Assembly (NCBI GenBank): GCA_963575745.1
Contig: CAUYUJ010012558.1
Location: forward strand, 277,001-341,000
Direction: 5' to 3'
From: Prorocentrum cordatum
Taxonomy: Eukaryota > Sar > Dinophyceae > Prorocentrales > Prorocentraceae
Length of the DNA: 64,000 bases
Position 1 is the stretch's first letter, and each line of letters begins with the position of its first letter. Below are positions 10,459-25,326 of this stretch, one piece after another. A program made the translations under genes and the position numbers. The notes below the pieces were generated by a model. That model did no database searches, was not told the DNA's origin, and saw only the letters and a list, made by a program, of their open reading frames with translations.

Positions 10459-12656
10459 AAAAGAAGTGCCCGCACACTGAAACTTGACGCGAGCGGCGGT
10501 TCCACCGATGACAACGATGACTATGGTGCTCGTGAGGATGATTGATAAGAAACTCGCCCACAGAAATCCCGACACCGTCACATATTGCTCTTGGAAGCCA
10601 TTGGGCTCCCGTGAGTTGGTTAACGCATCTGTGCTGTAAGCGTGAAAGACCGAATGGCTTTGAAGGGAGTTCGAAATTCGCGCGCAGAGACGTCCCCGTG
10701 TGGCCTCCATGATCGTATTTGATGCAGTTGGTATGCGCGCGATGGTGGTTGAAGGTCTTCGGCATGTGCGCGCAAGCAGGCCGAATGGTCTAATCTGGCA
10801 AGACTACTCAAAATCTATGGTTTACTTAGGATTCTAGCGAGCGCGCGCGCAACATTCTGGAAACAAGTGTCATGCGTCGGTCATGTGTCGGTCGCCGTGT
10901 CTTGAAATGGTCCGCTGTTTATGAAATCGTTCGTGAGGGGTTCTGACGTGCGCGTCCAACAGCGCGCGCACGTGCACCGTAATTCGTCATGTGGCAGGGA
11001 CTCGTAGAGCAAACGCACTTCTTGCATCAACGTATGTGCACCGTAGAACAGTTTGCGCAAGAGGGGAAAGACGGCGGGGAGTGTCGATTCTGGCCTGGCT
11101 GGCATGTATTACTTACTTCCGGCTGGGCAAATTGCCACAGACGGTATTAACAACAGAACAACACCCCACGGGGAACAAATACGTCCAACCTCGGGAAGGG
11201 CTTGATGCGAATTGGTTCTCTTCTTAAGAAAGGGAGGGTTGTAGATCGGATGTGCGGTATGTGCTGTGAGGTAAGTGGTCTAAGATGTGTGGAGCAAGCT
11301 ATGTAGTGTAAGCTATGTTGTTCAATCTCTGCGGTGCAAACCATGCGGTGCAAGCTACGTGGTGCAACACGCTATGTGATGGAAGCTGTGTAGCGCAAGC
11401 TATGTGGTTGAATCGATGTGATGGAAGATACGTGGTACAAGCTAGGTGATGCCTGTGTGGTGTGAGATCTGCGATTGTACAGGCTGGCATGCGCGTACAC
11501 GGCGCCCACGACCAGCCACGGGCGGTTACGGCGAAGCCTCGGCACGCCTACCCAGCACACGAAGCGCCCACTAAGCGGCCACGGACAGTCGCGGGCGGCA
11601 GCGTGGCGAAACCTTGATACACCAATCCAGCACACGAAGCGCCAACGAGGCGTTCACGGGCGGCAGCGTGGCGAAACCTCGGCACACCCTTCCAATTCCG
11701 GAGGAAACCTGTATCAGAATCCCCAGTGCCAACACTGTGTGGGGAAAAGGGTAGGGGGCGGCGGTGAGTCGCCGTGGACGTCCTCGATACACGGACTCGT
11801 CGTTGACAAACGGGCCGAAAAATCGCGCGTCGTCCCCGCGCACGGGGACCTCGACTTTGATGACGCGCGCCCCGTGCGCAGCCAGCATCTTCGTGCAGTA
11901 CGGTCCGGCCAGCACTCGCGTCAGGTCAACCACGGTTATCCCAGAGTAGCACCCCGCGGGTTTTTCGACGCCGCCCGCCATCAACGCATCGGGCGCCGAT
12001 ACCTCGGCCGACACGTGGCAATCTCCGTAGCCCGACACGTCACTTGCTATGAAGTGGTCCGTCATGAACCGCTCGAGCTCTTCCTGCTGGATCGTGCCAT
12101 CACCGTTGGCATCCATGTCGTCCACCGCCCGTTCGACATCGGACGAGAGGTCCGAGAAACCCATCGTCAGAAGCCACTTGGTAACCTCGGCCTTGCTCAT
12201 GCGCCCGTCGTTGTCGGCATCGATCAGCTTCACCAGGTCCTTCACCTTTGCGCGCACTTTCACCGAAGAGCTGGCTGCGGCGGAGTCATTGCTGACCTGG
12301 CCCACGGCCGCAGCGGAGTCATCGCCGCCCTCGCCTCTGGCCTGGCTAGGGTCGCCCGACCGCCGACGCGCCAGTTCCGCCTGCAGGACCTCCGTGGGGA
12401 ACTGCTCCCGGCGGGACAGCTCCTCCTCCAGGACCTCCGTGGGTACGGTCGCCAGGTCCAGCGCCGCCCCAGCGCGCGCGTACGCGCCCGCGCCCGCGCC
12501 CATGGCGGCTCGGCTCCCTGCAGATGGGCAGCCGTCCCTGCAGAGCGAAGCGTCTCGAGACAACAGCAGGGCTCCAGTTGCGTCAGCGGTAGCCAAGAAG
12601 CGGAAGCACGCAGCAACAACTAGCGGCAGCAGTGGTAGCATGGTTGGTAGCAGCAT
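8484..12656 (-). CDS. EF-hand / class III (CaiB-BaiF family) acyl-CoA transferase fusion
   Basis: Proposed exons on the minus strand are 12656-about 11789, 9639-8793 and 8610-8484 (TAA), about 613 residues. The N-terminus has a hydrophobic stretch ([18 protein letters not shown]), perhaps a targeting signal. It is followed by an acidic linker and two canonical EF-hand loops, [12 protein letters not shown] (about 146-157) and [12 protein letters not shown] (about 182-193). The CaiB fold begins at about 239 with [20 protein letters not shown]. Exon 2 carries [16 protein letters not shown], the presumed catalytic Asp (about 433) in [11 protein letters not shown], and [13 protein letters not shown]. 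Exon 3 supplies [20 protein letters not shown] and ends AELLR. Family members move CoA between carboxylic acids (formyl-, carnitine- or succinyl/glutarate-CoA types); the substrate cannot be assigned. Intron 2 is GA-AG. Intron 1 (about 2.1 kb) has an ambiguous junction: sharing the dinucleotide AT gives the best family alignment, while a GA-AG choice adds two residues. The start at 12656 follows a CTTACCAG acceptor-like site by 2 nt; an in-frame ATG at 12860 is also open. Family assignment is strong, ends are moderate. Confidence 0.82.
8611..8792 (-). repeat. Family B introner-like element forming intron 2 of the CoA-transferase gene
   Basis: The intron is 182 nt. On the minus strand it starts GATCCGCTTAAACG (GA donor) and ends GCCGAAG. 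Exon joining gives H-P-R-M-G-P-I-R-V, as the family expects. Near the ends, GAGTGACCCTGCGCTGGCGT then GACC inverts to GGTCACGCTTGCCCAGGGCC. The pentamer AGGAT is repeated at both junctions, so the excision point is ambiguous by a few bases. The interior resembles 1823-1967. Confidence 0.7.
9640..11786 (-). other. Intron 1 of the CoA-transferase gene (repeat-filled)
   Basis: No coding match was seen between the exon ending in SVY and the exon opening [10 protein letters not shown]. Contents: GAT/GATGGT tract (about 10230-10455, pure at 10407-10444), degenerate GTGCAAGCTATGTGGT repeats (about 11229-11460), and a roughly 70-bp tandem unit containing CCAGCACACGAAGCGCC and GGCAGCGTGGCGAAACCT (about 11500-11695). 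Confidence 0.55.
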
Positions 12657-14150
12657 GACTGGTAAGATACATGTTTGTGCGAGACTAGAAACAAAACCCT
12701 CAAGAACGAACCTCTGCGAGGCCCTCGGAATAGCAGCAACGACCGTATACACATGGCGGCAGGAGCTGCAGACGCAGCAACGACGACGGCAGCAAACATC
12801 AGCAGTACCATGCGCACCTGCCGCGGCCCGAGCCACGCTGGGGCCCACGCTGGCTAACATCTCTTAGCCCGCCTCTCTTCTCAGTCATCCCCCCTCCTCT
12901 CCCCCCCCCTCTCTCAAGAAGACGAACCACGACGTGAGGAAGGACAGCAGAGAACGCGTGGCCCCAGTCTGGCCCGCCCAAGACTCCCCAAGGCCTGCGC
13001 AGCGAAGGGGCGCGCCCTGCCCAATCCACCCCCACGACCCCTGTCGACAAATCCTCCTTCCCAACCGTCCGCGAGGAGCGGGAGAAGAAGGACGACGAGA
13101 AGCCGCGAAGAACGACGACCACCAACAACGAAAATGAGAGGCGAAGAGGCGAAGAGGAGAGCGCTTGCCAGAACAGAAGCGGCCCCACGAAATCCTCCCC
13201 GAGTCACCTTCCCGACGAAAAATGTGCCGGGCGCCTGTAGGCCCAGCGAGTAACCTCATGCCCACACACCGTGGCCGCGCACGCGACCACGGGGGTTGGC
13301 GCGCCAAACGACCTCAGGCAGCAGAAAAGCACGAAAGGTGCGCTTCTTCGGGCCCACGAGCACACCCCAAATTGCTGGGCCCCAGCAGTTGGCATACGCC
13401 CATACCCTGTTGCGGACGCCACTGCGAAATGGTCATGGCACGGCTTCTGACCTGACCTCTCCAACCAGACGCGCGCGGGAGCGAAAACCTTTTAAAGCTC
13501 CCCCCACGCGGCTTAAGCGAACACCTTCTCAAACTCCCTCCCAAACCAAACGCGAACGTCTGCAAGGCTGCCTAGATCTGCGGCCCCTGAGATGTGTCCA
13601 AGTGAAGGAACGGTGCACTTCCCTCCTCCGCTCCGCATGCGAGCTCGTCGCCTCAACGTTGAGAGAAACGAGAAATCCCCCGCCTCCTATCCCCCCCGCG
13701 GCCTGGACGCACCACCGAAGCCCGCGGAGGGCGCCACAAAGGAACGGGACATTACGGGCAGCGAGCAATACGTAGGAAGTATCGGGCGCCGTGGCCGCCC
13801 AGAGCACTTCCTCATCGGCCTCGGCAGAACCCACTCTTGTGCGGTGCGGTTGAGCGCAGTAGTTGCACTGCAGCATGCGTCGTCTGCAGTACTTCTCCAG
13901 AGATCAGAAAAGAGAAGGCAAGAGTTGCTGGAAGAGGGGATGCGCCCATTCGGAGGATAGCACCAGCCTTCCTCTTCCCAATTTTCTGTTTCGCCCCCAC
14001 CTCGTCATCGTCATCATCCCCATCATCCTGATAATCTGCACTATTACGTAGCACCCCGCAATTGCGGATAAGAGTGAGGGGGCGTGCGCGGGCGACGCGG
14101 GCGTCGTCGAGCCGGCGGACCTCGTGGCCCCCACCTTCCCTGTCGATGGC
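12657..14150. other. No recognisable gene
   Basis: This is the 5' flank of the CoA-transferase gene followed by CT-rich and GC-rich sequence. Open frames of up to about 160 codons on both strands show no domain. A short block, TGCGGATAAGAGTGAGGGGG at about 14061-14080, is the reverse complement of the start of a motif at about 27779 (family F end). Confidence 0.45.
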
Positions 14151-14560
14151 GCTCTCCTCCTCCTCCTCCTCCTCCTCCTCCTCCTCCTCCTCCTCCTCCT
14201 TCTCCTCCTCCTCTTCGTCCTCGTCCTCATCGTCATCGTCATCCTCCTCCTCCACCTCGTCCTCCTCCTCTTCTTCCTCGTCCTCCCTCTCCCCCCCCTC
14301 GTCCTTTCATCATCGTCCTCCCATTGTCGTCCTCCCCCTCATCGGCCTCCATCACCGTCCTCCCATTGTCGTCCATCATCATCATCCTCCCCCTCCTCCC
14401 CCTCCTCGTCCTCCTTCCCCTCCTCCCCCTCCTCGTCCTCCTGCTCCTCCTCCTTCTCTCTCTTCTCTCACATTATCCTTACATCCTCTCTTCTTCCGCG
14501 TTCTCCTCGTCCCCTGTTTACTCCTCCTGCCTCCCCCTCCTTTCCCAAGATAACTGCAAC
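14151..14560. repeat. CTC/CGT trinucleotide low-complexity region
   Basis: It begins as almost pure CTC (14151-14200) and degrades into CCTCGTCCTC, CATCGTC and CCCCTCCTC units. It accounts for the long poly-Ser, poly-Leu, poly-Pro and poly-Glu frames in this interval. Confidence 0.85.
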
Positions 14561-14724
14561 GCAGTCCTTTTTTCCACTTTATGCTCCCCGCCTTCTCTGA
14601 TCAAGGCAACTCGCCAGGGCAGAGTTGCTGGACGGGCTGGTGTGGATGCGCGGGGCTTGAAGAGGTCCTTGCGGGCTCAGACGGCATGCAAAATCCGCCG
14701 CCGCGCTTGTGCGGCATTGGTTTG

Positions 14725-15430
14725 TTCAGTGAACGTGGTTTAGGTCGCGGGTGGGTCGCGGGCTCTCCACCTCCACCTGGAAGGAATGCAAAAGCAGCCC
14801 GCCGCAGGCGCCAACAAAAAATGGTTTGTACACTGAACGTGGTTTGGGTCGCGGGTGGGCCGCGGGTTCTCCACCGGGAACGAATGCAAAGATGCCCGCC
14901 GCAGGCGCCGAAAAATGTGGTTTGTACCCTGAACGTGGTCGCGGGTGGGCCGCGGGCTCTCCACCTGAAACGAATGCAAAAGATGCCCGCCGCAGGCGCC
15001 GAAAAATGTGGTTTGTACCCTGAACGTGGTTTGGGTCGCGGGTTGGTCGCGAGTTGGTCACGGGGTGGGTCGCGGGCTCTCCACCTGCAAGGAATGCAAA
15101 AAAACCCGCCGCAAGCGACGAAAATGGTGGTTTGTACCTTGAACGTGGTTTGGGTCGCGGGTGGGTCGCGGGTGGGTCGCGGGGTAGGTCGCGGGTGGGT
15201 CGCGGGTGGGTCGCGGGTGGGTCGCGGGTGGGTCGCGGGCCGCGGGCGGGTCGCGGGGTGGGTCGCGGGGTGGGTCGCGGGGTGGGTCGCGGGGTGGGTC
15301 GCGGGGTGGGTCGCGGGGTGGGTCGCGGGTGGGTCGCGGGTGGGTCGCGGGGTGGGTCGCGGGGTGGGTCGCGGGGTGGGTCGCGGGTGGGTGGGTCGCG
15401 GGGTGCGGTCGCGGGGTGGGTCGCGGGTGG
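14725..15430. repeat. Compound minisatellite (GGGTCGCGG array with 91-119 bp higher-order unit)
   Basis: Five units of 91-119 bp (GAACGTGG at 14731, 14835, 14931, 15022 and 15141) each contain TTTGTACCCTGAACGTGGTT and a GCCCGCCGCAGGCGCC block. They lead into a dense array of GGGTCGCGGGT / GGGTCGCGGGGT (about 15155-15440). An uninterrupted 366-codon Gly/Arg frame across it is a repeat artefact. Confidence 0.85.
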
Positions 15431-15432
15431 GT

Positions 15433-15490
15433 CGCGGGCGGGTTGCGGGTGGACGACGACAACAAACAACAACAAACAACAACAAACAAC

Positions 15491-15530
<40 letters not shown>
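15433..15530. repeat. CAA microsatellite
   Basis: ACAACAAACAACAACAAACA passes into pure CAA units. It directly adjoins the GGGTCGCGG minisatellite. Confidence 0.9.
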
Positions 15531-15936
15531 CATTTTACCCGAACGCTCAGTGTTCTCACCAGTGCCAGGGTTTTCATGCGACGCGAGACAATACCCCCAC
15601 TTCGTGGGGGGGCAGTTCAAGCTCTACCAAATATCCAAACGACTCTTCGCGACCACCCAAACCCAGCTTCCCGCCCTATGACGTTGGGACACTTCACTTC
15701 GTGGCGTGCGGACGACCGTGGCTACTACACTGGCGTGGGGTACACACCCACAGAACTTGGTCACTTATTCGGGGCGCGCGTGTGCCCAGCATCCTGCAAT
15801 TGTGACATACAATACATGACACAGACAGACAGAGAGAGAGACAGAGAGCAGACAGAGAGAGAGACAGAGAGAGCGGAGTTGGTCACATTTTTGGGGCAAG
15901 TTCCTGAGATCGTCGTGTTTTTTGTTGGTCTTGCGC

Positions 15937-16500
15937 GCGCGAATGTCCACTTTACTTTTTTTTGCAAGGGAGTATTGAAATTTGATTATGTTAGAACAAG
16001 AAAAAGTAGCTCGCGCGAGCTCATGTAACATAAATGTTGAAAAACCATTGGTTTTGTGGGAGTCGGACAGCGCGCGCGGGATGAAATTTGGACATTTTTT
16101 TTTGAAAAACCATTGGGTTTTTGATGTTTTTATGTTGAAATCGTTACGAAACCTAAGGTTCTGGAAGGATTTCGTCTTGCGCGCGCGAATGTCCACTTTA
16201 CCTTATTTTTTGCAAGGGATTATTGAAATTTGATTATGTTAGAACAAGAAAAAGTAGCTCGCGCGAGCTCATGTAACATAAATGTTGAAAAACCATTGGT
16301 TTTGTGGGATTCGGACAGCGCGCGCGGAAGGACATTTTGACAATTTTTTCTTAAAAAACCATTGGGTTTTTGATGTTTTTATGTTAAAATCGCTACGAAA
16401 CCTAAGGTTTTGGAAGGATTTCGTCTTGCGCGCACGAATGTCCACTTTACCTTATTTTTTGCAAGGGATTCTTGCAATTTGATCAAGTAAGAACAAGAAT
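15937..16500. repeat. Tandem AT-rich repeat, 246/249-bp unit, about 2.3 copies
   Basis: GAATGTCCACTTTA recurs at 15941, 16187 and 16436. Each full unit contains TATGTTAGAACAAGAAAAAG, then the 14-bp palindrome AGCTCGCGCGAGCT, then CATGTAACATAAATGTTG, so the palindrome is nested in a wider ATGTTA/TAACAT dyad. Composition is AT-rich and unlike its surroundings. Short frames (about 60-80 codons) repeat with the unit; I do not call them genes. Confidence 0.85.
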
Positions 16501-16683
16501 TTTCATTTTATAGTGTTTTTTGCAAGGGAAAACGGAGTACAACAAAAAACCGGATCCGGTAACAATCCACTTTTCTGAAGCTTTCGCGAAAAAATGATGA
16601 AAATGTAGCTGCGGCCTAGGCGCGGCGCAGAGGTCGCGCACCAGGGGTCCCAACAATAATAATTCTTTAGAAGGAATAATATT

Positions 16684-17080
<397 letters not shown>

Positions 17081-20000
17081 ACTCCCAAGCCTGGAAGTAC
17101 GAGGTGTCACGCGTGACGACATTCCGCCCCACTCGAACAGTCGCCACTCATAATGCTGGGCTTGCACGGTGGCGGGGCTTGCCACAGGCAACGAACTTCG
17201 TCGAGAACGGCAGGGGGCGATCTCGCAAGAAGACAACGCACACGCTCACAACATACAGCCCCAAGATATCCTTCAACGGGCCCGGAGGCGGTCCAGGGTG
17301 GGCTACAAGTTGGCCAGGATGGCCCTACGCATATAGCATCCACGATACTCCAAAATGCCATCCACAACAGCCAGCCTAGACGGCCCAAAACGCCCCAAGA
17401 TGCCTTCACAACGGCCCCACCTGGCCCTACCTGGGCCTAACGGGGTCCCCAGAGGCCAATTACCGGCCACCAGGGGGCTGCAAGACAGCCCCCAAGAGGC
17501 CTCTTCATCCCCCTCCATCTTCATCTCCTCGTGGTCCTCCTCCTCCTCCTCCTGCTGCTGGCGCTGCTGAAGGGATGACTCCGAAACTACAACTCGATTT
17601 GGCAAAACAAAAAAAGATGGGGGTCAACGCAACCCATGACGTCTCGGCACCTCCCAACGCACAATCATGCTGCTGACGGAAATCGGCATACGAGTCCAGG
17701 GGGGTGAAGAAGCCTTTGGTCTCTTTAGGTGCCACGTCACCACGTCCTCAAATACCCCTCCCTGGAACCCACCAGGACGATCTTCCAGGAAATCTGCCGC
17801 TAGGAACCTAACATAAAGCCGATGGGTAAGCATTGAAAGTAGAAATGCGATACGAACCCGCCCCGTCCCTCCCCACAGCCGCCAGGTGTCCTCCGGGGTG
17901 CTGACGCCGTCGGGCCCCCTGCCAACAACCCAAGAGTCGAGGAAACGAAGGGACCCCCATTCTTGCACTGTCGTGCTACTCGCCCCTTTCTCGCCTAATC
18001 CTGGTTCCTCGTCCCCCTCCCTATTCCTTTTCCCATCCCTCGCCCGCTCCGCCCATGTTGTCTCCACTCCCGCCCTCCCTTCCCCAACGCCTCTTTCAAA
18101 TCACAACGTGCGGGATTTCTGCGATGCGGCCACCGTGGGTGAGCGAAAAGCCACTGCTCTGTAACACGTGAGAGCGTTGCGCGATATACAATCCAAGGTT
18201 GCGCCCCCCCTCGCCCCCAATGCATCTGGGATCGAACCCTCCCCCCCGATGGATGGGTACGCCCGTGAGCCTCGCGAAGGCCTTGCGAATGGGACCGATC
18301 CCCCCCGCTGTGGTCGTGGCCCTGTGGGTGTGGCGTGGTGGAGGGTGCCCGTGCACCTCCCCCTCCCCGTGTGAGTGTGGGGTGGTTCGTCGTCGTCGTC
18401 GTCGTCGGCGGCGTCGGCGTCGGCTTAGGCGTCGGCGTAGGCGTCTGTGTCATCGTCCACCCCCCCCCTTCCTTTCTGGGAGGGGGCTGCGAACCCTCGA
18501 TCCGGGATCATATATAAGTGCGGACGGATATCACTAAAAGCATATCTTTTCGTTGAACGTCGAATCGGTTCTGCTGCCTGCACCGCTGCACCAACCATTT
18601 TGAACAGAACCGCAGGGCACGCGACAGTATGGACACCTTCTCATGTTGAGGGCGCTTGCCAGGCCTAGAGGGAGCTAAAAACGATGAAAAAACGATCCAC
18701 AATGGAGAAATGACGCGCGCGAAGACACCCATACGGAAATATACACCATTTTGAACTTTGCCGCAGCCCGTTGAGGGCCGCGGAACGGAGTAAGATGCCC
18801 ACACCCAGATTTACTTCTGCCAAGGGCGTGCAACCTTGCTGAAAGAGAATGTATAGACACACGCGCTCCACTACTCGCAAAGAAACTAGTCGCAAATGGC
18901 CTGGATCCACCGAGGGGCATTCGCGATCCATTACATCGAGGAAGACGTTTGTTTTTCAGACGTCTGCGAGTAGGAACTTTGCGAGTAGTGGAACGCGCTC
19001 GGTGAGTTCAGAGGACCCTGCAAAAACTCCTTGGACTTCCTCAAAAGACTTGGCAGAGACCCCTTGAATAAACCTGGGGCGGCCGGCAACGCTCCCTTTG
19101 GTGTCCGTTCCATGGGAGCCTACGGGGCCCCCGGCGCTGTCCGATTTGGGCCTGATTTGGACCGCAGTTGTAACACAATTGGACCGGACTTGGACAGGAT
19201 TCGCCCCCTCAGACGAGAAGAACGAGGAAGGGGAGGAGGAAACGGAAGGCCGAGGAGGAGCAGGAGGGAGGGCCAAATGCGGCCCAAGTGCCGGAAAAGC
19301 TGATGTGAATGACGCCGCCCAAGCCTCCTATGACTTGACATCGAACGTTCCCTTGCAAAGGCGCGGCGTCGTGCGGGACGCAAGACAACGAAAATGACGA
19401 AGATCGAGTGTGCCGTGGAGGGCTGGCATCTGCCGGGTCGCCACCTGCGCCCGCGGGCACTCAGCTGAGCGCTGCAGAATGGGCCTGCAGTGCACGCGCG
19501 GACAGCTGTCATGCAGTTGCGCAGGCGACGAGGGGAAAATCCTCAGGGGAAGGTGTAACAAACCACCGCCCAAAACCATTATATACTATACCCCAAACCC
19601 CTAGGGGGTGTGCGAGGATCCTGAGCGTGGGCTTGGTATACAGAGTTCCCTCCCTGGGGCGTGGTTATTGTATACTATACGTGGCCCTTTGCGGTGGAAA
19701 CTGACTGGGGCGGAGGGGGGGTATGCAAACAAATGTTTCGGAACATTCTTGGCTGTCCGAAGCGCTGCTCCCCCTCCCTCGCGACAGGATGGGTGGCGAG
19801 GACCCTTCTACAATTCTGAATCCAGTTACACCTTATCGCGTTAGCATGTGCAGGCTGGGGGAGGGACAGGGGCAGGATTCCATATCGTCCCTCCATGGTT
19901 CATCGGTCTTGACATGTCTCGATTGCGACTCTGAAACCCAAAGACCAGAGACCGCGACCATCTGTACGCACCTTCCCCTCGCATGGGCCACATGCCGCAT

Positions 20001-20470
20001 GGGGACGGGCTGACGGTGTCCCTGGAACGCAACGCCAGTCAGATCCCCACAAGCTCGCAACAGCCGAACTTAGCTCAGCTGGACAAAAACGAGCGTCTCC
20101 AAGTAGAGAGTCGATGTGGGAGGGCTCGGGCGAACCATGGGAAAAAATGGCCCGCAAGAACAGGAACTGGCGAAGGGAGAGGACGAGGTAGGAACGAAGC
20201 AAGAACATTTTGCTGTGCAGTAGCGTGCACTTTAAAAATACCTTTGCTGTACCAGGCAACTGCCAGTCTGAAACGAAGCGGCCTGATCACGCCTCGAGGA
20301 GGAAGATGCCACACGCAGAGACGGGAGGAAGGTGTGCTGTGAGGGGGGTCGGGGGGCAGAAACCGCGCAGGGCGAGCGACAGAGGAGGCGGCCCAGCGCG
20401 GACCTCGGAGGGCTACGAAGCCGCTCCGCTGCCGACCAGCTGCCGAGATCGAGAAGCAAGGCCGATGCCC
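17081..20470. other. No recognisable gene (3.4 kb)
   Basis: Mixed unique and GC-rich sequence. A CTCCTCCTC tract lies at about 17537-17556, GTC/GGCGTC repeats at about 18390-18450 and GA-rich sequence at about 19220-19275. Open frames of up to about 150 codons show no recognisable domain, and splice-based genes cannot be excluded. It is also the 3' flank of hemC. Confidence 0.45.
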
Positions 20471-23553
<3,083 letters not shown>

Positions 23554-23630
23554 CGTGTTTGTCGGTTGGGGGGGGTGGCTCTCTGACGGTCTCCTGGAGA
23601 GGTGCGCCTCGGTACGCCCAGAAACTGGGA

Positions 23631-23721
23631 GGGTCCCAGAACCGTGCGGTGACGGACCGCGCAGGGGCCTCGAATTCCCGAAGGACCTCGCCGCACGGTC
23701 CGTCACCGCACTGCTGGGACC
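23631..23721. repeat. Inverted repeat 5' of hemC
   Basis: GGGTCCCAG, then TGCGGTGACGGACCG, is mirrored by CGGTCCGTCACCGCA, then CTGGGACCC, with a loop of about 35 bp. It sits about 80 bp upstream of the hemC ATG in the direction of transcription. It may be another foldback element or a 5'-flank structure; a role is unknown. Confidence 0.7.
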
Positions 23722-23865
23722 CTGGAGGCGCTAGTCGCCCGAGACGTCCCCGAGGAACGACCCGAGTCGCAGAACTGTGCGGAGACACCAAAGCCAACAC
23801 TGACTCACCACGAGGTGAAGCCACCGCACCGCTTCGGGGCCTCCGACAGAGGAAGAACAGAACTG

Positions 23866-24000
23866 CAGAAGCACAATCTGGTGGAGGTCCGCGTGGAGTG
23901 CTTGCATCGGCGCTGGACCCCCCACCCTGGCGCGCGGAGCGCGCCAGGGGCGGCGCGCGAGGCGCCGCCAGGGGCTCGGCAAATTCTATTGCTTGCAATT
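23866..24000. repeat. Family D element, diverged copy upstream of hemC
   Basis: GTGGAGGTCCGCGTGGAGTG, CATCGGCGCTGG, CTGGCGCGCGGAGCGCGCCA and GGCGCCGCCAGGGGC reproduce the arm and self-complementary centre of the intact element. The termini are eroded. Confidence 0.55.
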
Positions 24001-25153
24001 GTTGTTCTTCGGTCCGAGGAACAGGCAACGGAAGCTGGCCAGGATGGGCCACGGGAGGCCCCGACGTCGTGATTTGTTCCTGTCGACGCCGGAGGTCTCG
24101 ACCCATTCCCCGGGACAGGCGACGGAAACTGGCCAGGATGGGCCACGGGAGGGGGCCAGTCTGGGACACCGGTCTTGAGCGGATCCTGGCCAGGGTGAGG
24201 GCGACGGGGGCGGCCATCCCACGGGGGAGGGGGGCCTCGCCGATGGGCCCTGGGGGCCGCTGCAAGAAGGCCTCTCGGGAAAGCAGAAGGGATCTCACCC
24301 CTCCCTGACTCGACTCGACTCGGCTGAAGGCATGAGTGAGTCTCCTGCCTGTTCTGGAGAGGGGAGCGGGGGAGGAGAAAGACGGCAACAGCAACAGCAC
24401 GAGAGAAAGAGCAAGGGAAGAGACATCAGCCACGATTGTGCAACATACAATCTGCAACATACAATCCTCCTCCCCCCCCTGCTCCCCCTACGCCTTCTCC
24501 TCCTCCTCCTCCTCCTCCTCCTCCTTCTCCTCCCTCCTGTCCTCATGGGGTGGATCCTTCTCTTCCTGCCTTCCTTCCTGTCACTGTCCCGCACCCGTGG
24601 CGTGCGTCGACCAGGCAGTATGGGTGAGACCGGACGAGCCGCAGGTAGGAGCCCCCTGTCTAGCCTCCCCCACTCTGCTGGGGTTCTCTGAGTTGCCTAT
24701 CCTGCTTCGCTCTGGCCAGGGCTTGGGCGGAGGTTGATCGCTCGAGGTGGTGTCCCTGGGTGCCCGTTCGGACTTTTTAGGACAGCCCCGGACCAGCCTT
24801 GTAGAACCTCCGGCCCCGCTTCTGCTCGTGTTGCGCGCCTGGGAGGGTGGTCCAGAGTCGCCCCAAGAATTCGCACGGGCCCCCAGAAGAGCACTGCCTT
24901 CGCCTCCCTGCCCTCCTCTCCTCCTGCGCTGGCGGACAGTCATCCAGAGTCGTCGCAGCAAGATCACTTCTGAACCCTCTTGAGGTCATGGCTCCTTGCA
25001 GAAAGGAAGCTGCGTCCGACGCTTCCGCCAATCCAAGAGATTCCCTGCGTTGTTTCCAGACCCTCTCGAGCCTCGAACAAAAACACAAAGCACAGTTTTT
25101 CGCCAGGCCTCTGGACAGTCAAAAAACGGCACGGGATGAAGAACGGGTCCCAA
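24001..25153. other. No recognisable gene
   Basis: A direct repeat containing CTGGCCAGGATGGGCCACGG occurs at about 24034 and 24131. Between its copies lies a family C-like block (GACGTCGTGATTTGTTCC, GACGCCGGAGGTC). A CTC tract is at about 24496-24538. No protein family was recognised. Confidence 0.5.
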
Positions 25154-25326
25154 AATCATGACGTCGGGGGTCTGGATTCGAAGGCCACCCTACATACTCA
25201 GCTAGATTCAGCCAGGGAACCAGGTGCGAGCCCTGGCCCTGCGAGTCCAGAGCTCGGGAGGGCAACTGCGAGCGGGCACAAGCAAAGTGGAACTCCACCA
25301 CCCAGACCCCCGACGTCATGATTTTT
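25154..25326. repeat. Family C element with terminal inverted repeats (173 bp)
   Basis: AATCATGACGTCGGGGGTCT then GG at the left is inverted as CCAGACCCCCGACGTCATGA then TT at the right, a near-perfect 24-bp terminal inverted repeat. Confidence 0.75.

Noticed and set aside
14581-15681. A 366-codon Gly/Arg/Val open frame, plus long frames on the opposite strand
   Set aside because: It follows the GGGTCGCGG minisatellite and CAA tract exactly. All phases are open on both strands and the translation simply mirrors the repeat unit.
18170-18330. A possible tRNA, because of GGGATCGAACCC
   Set aside because: No matching acceptor stem or D-arm could be paired around the T-arm-like stretch.
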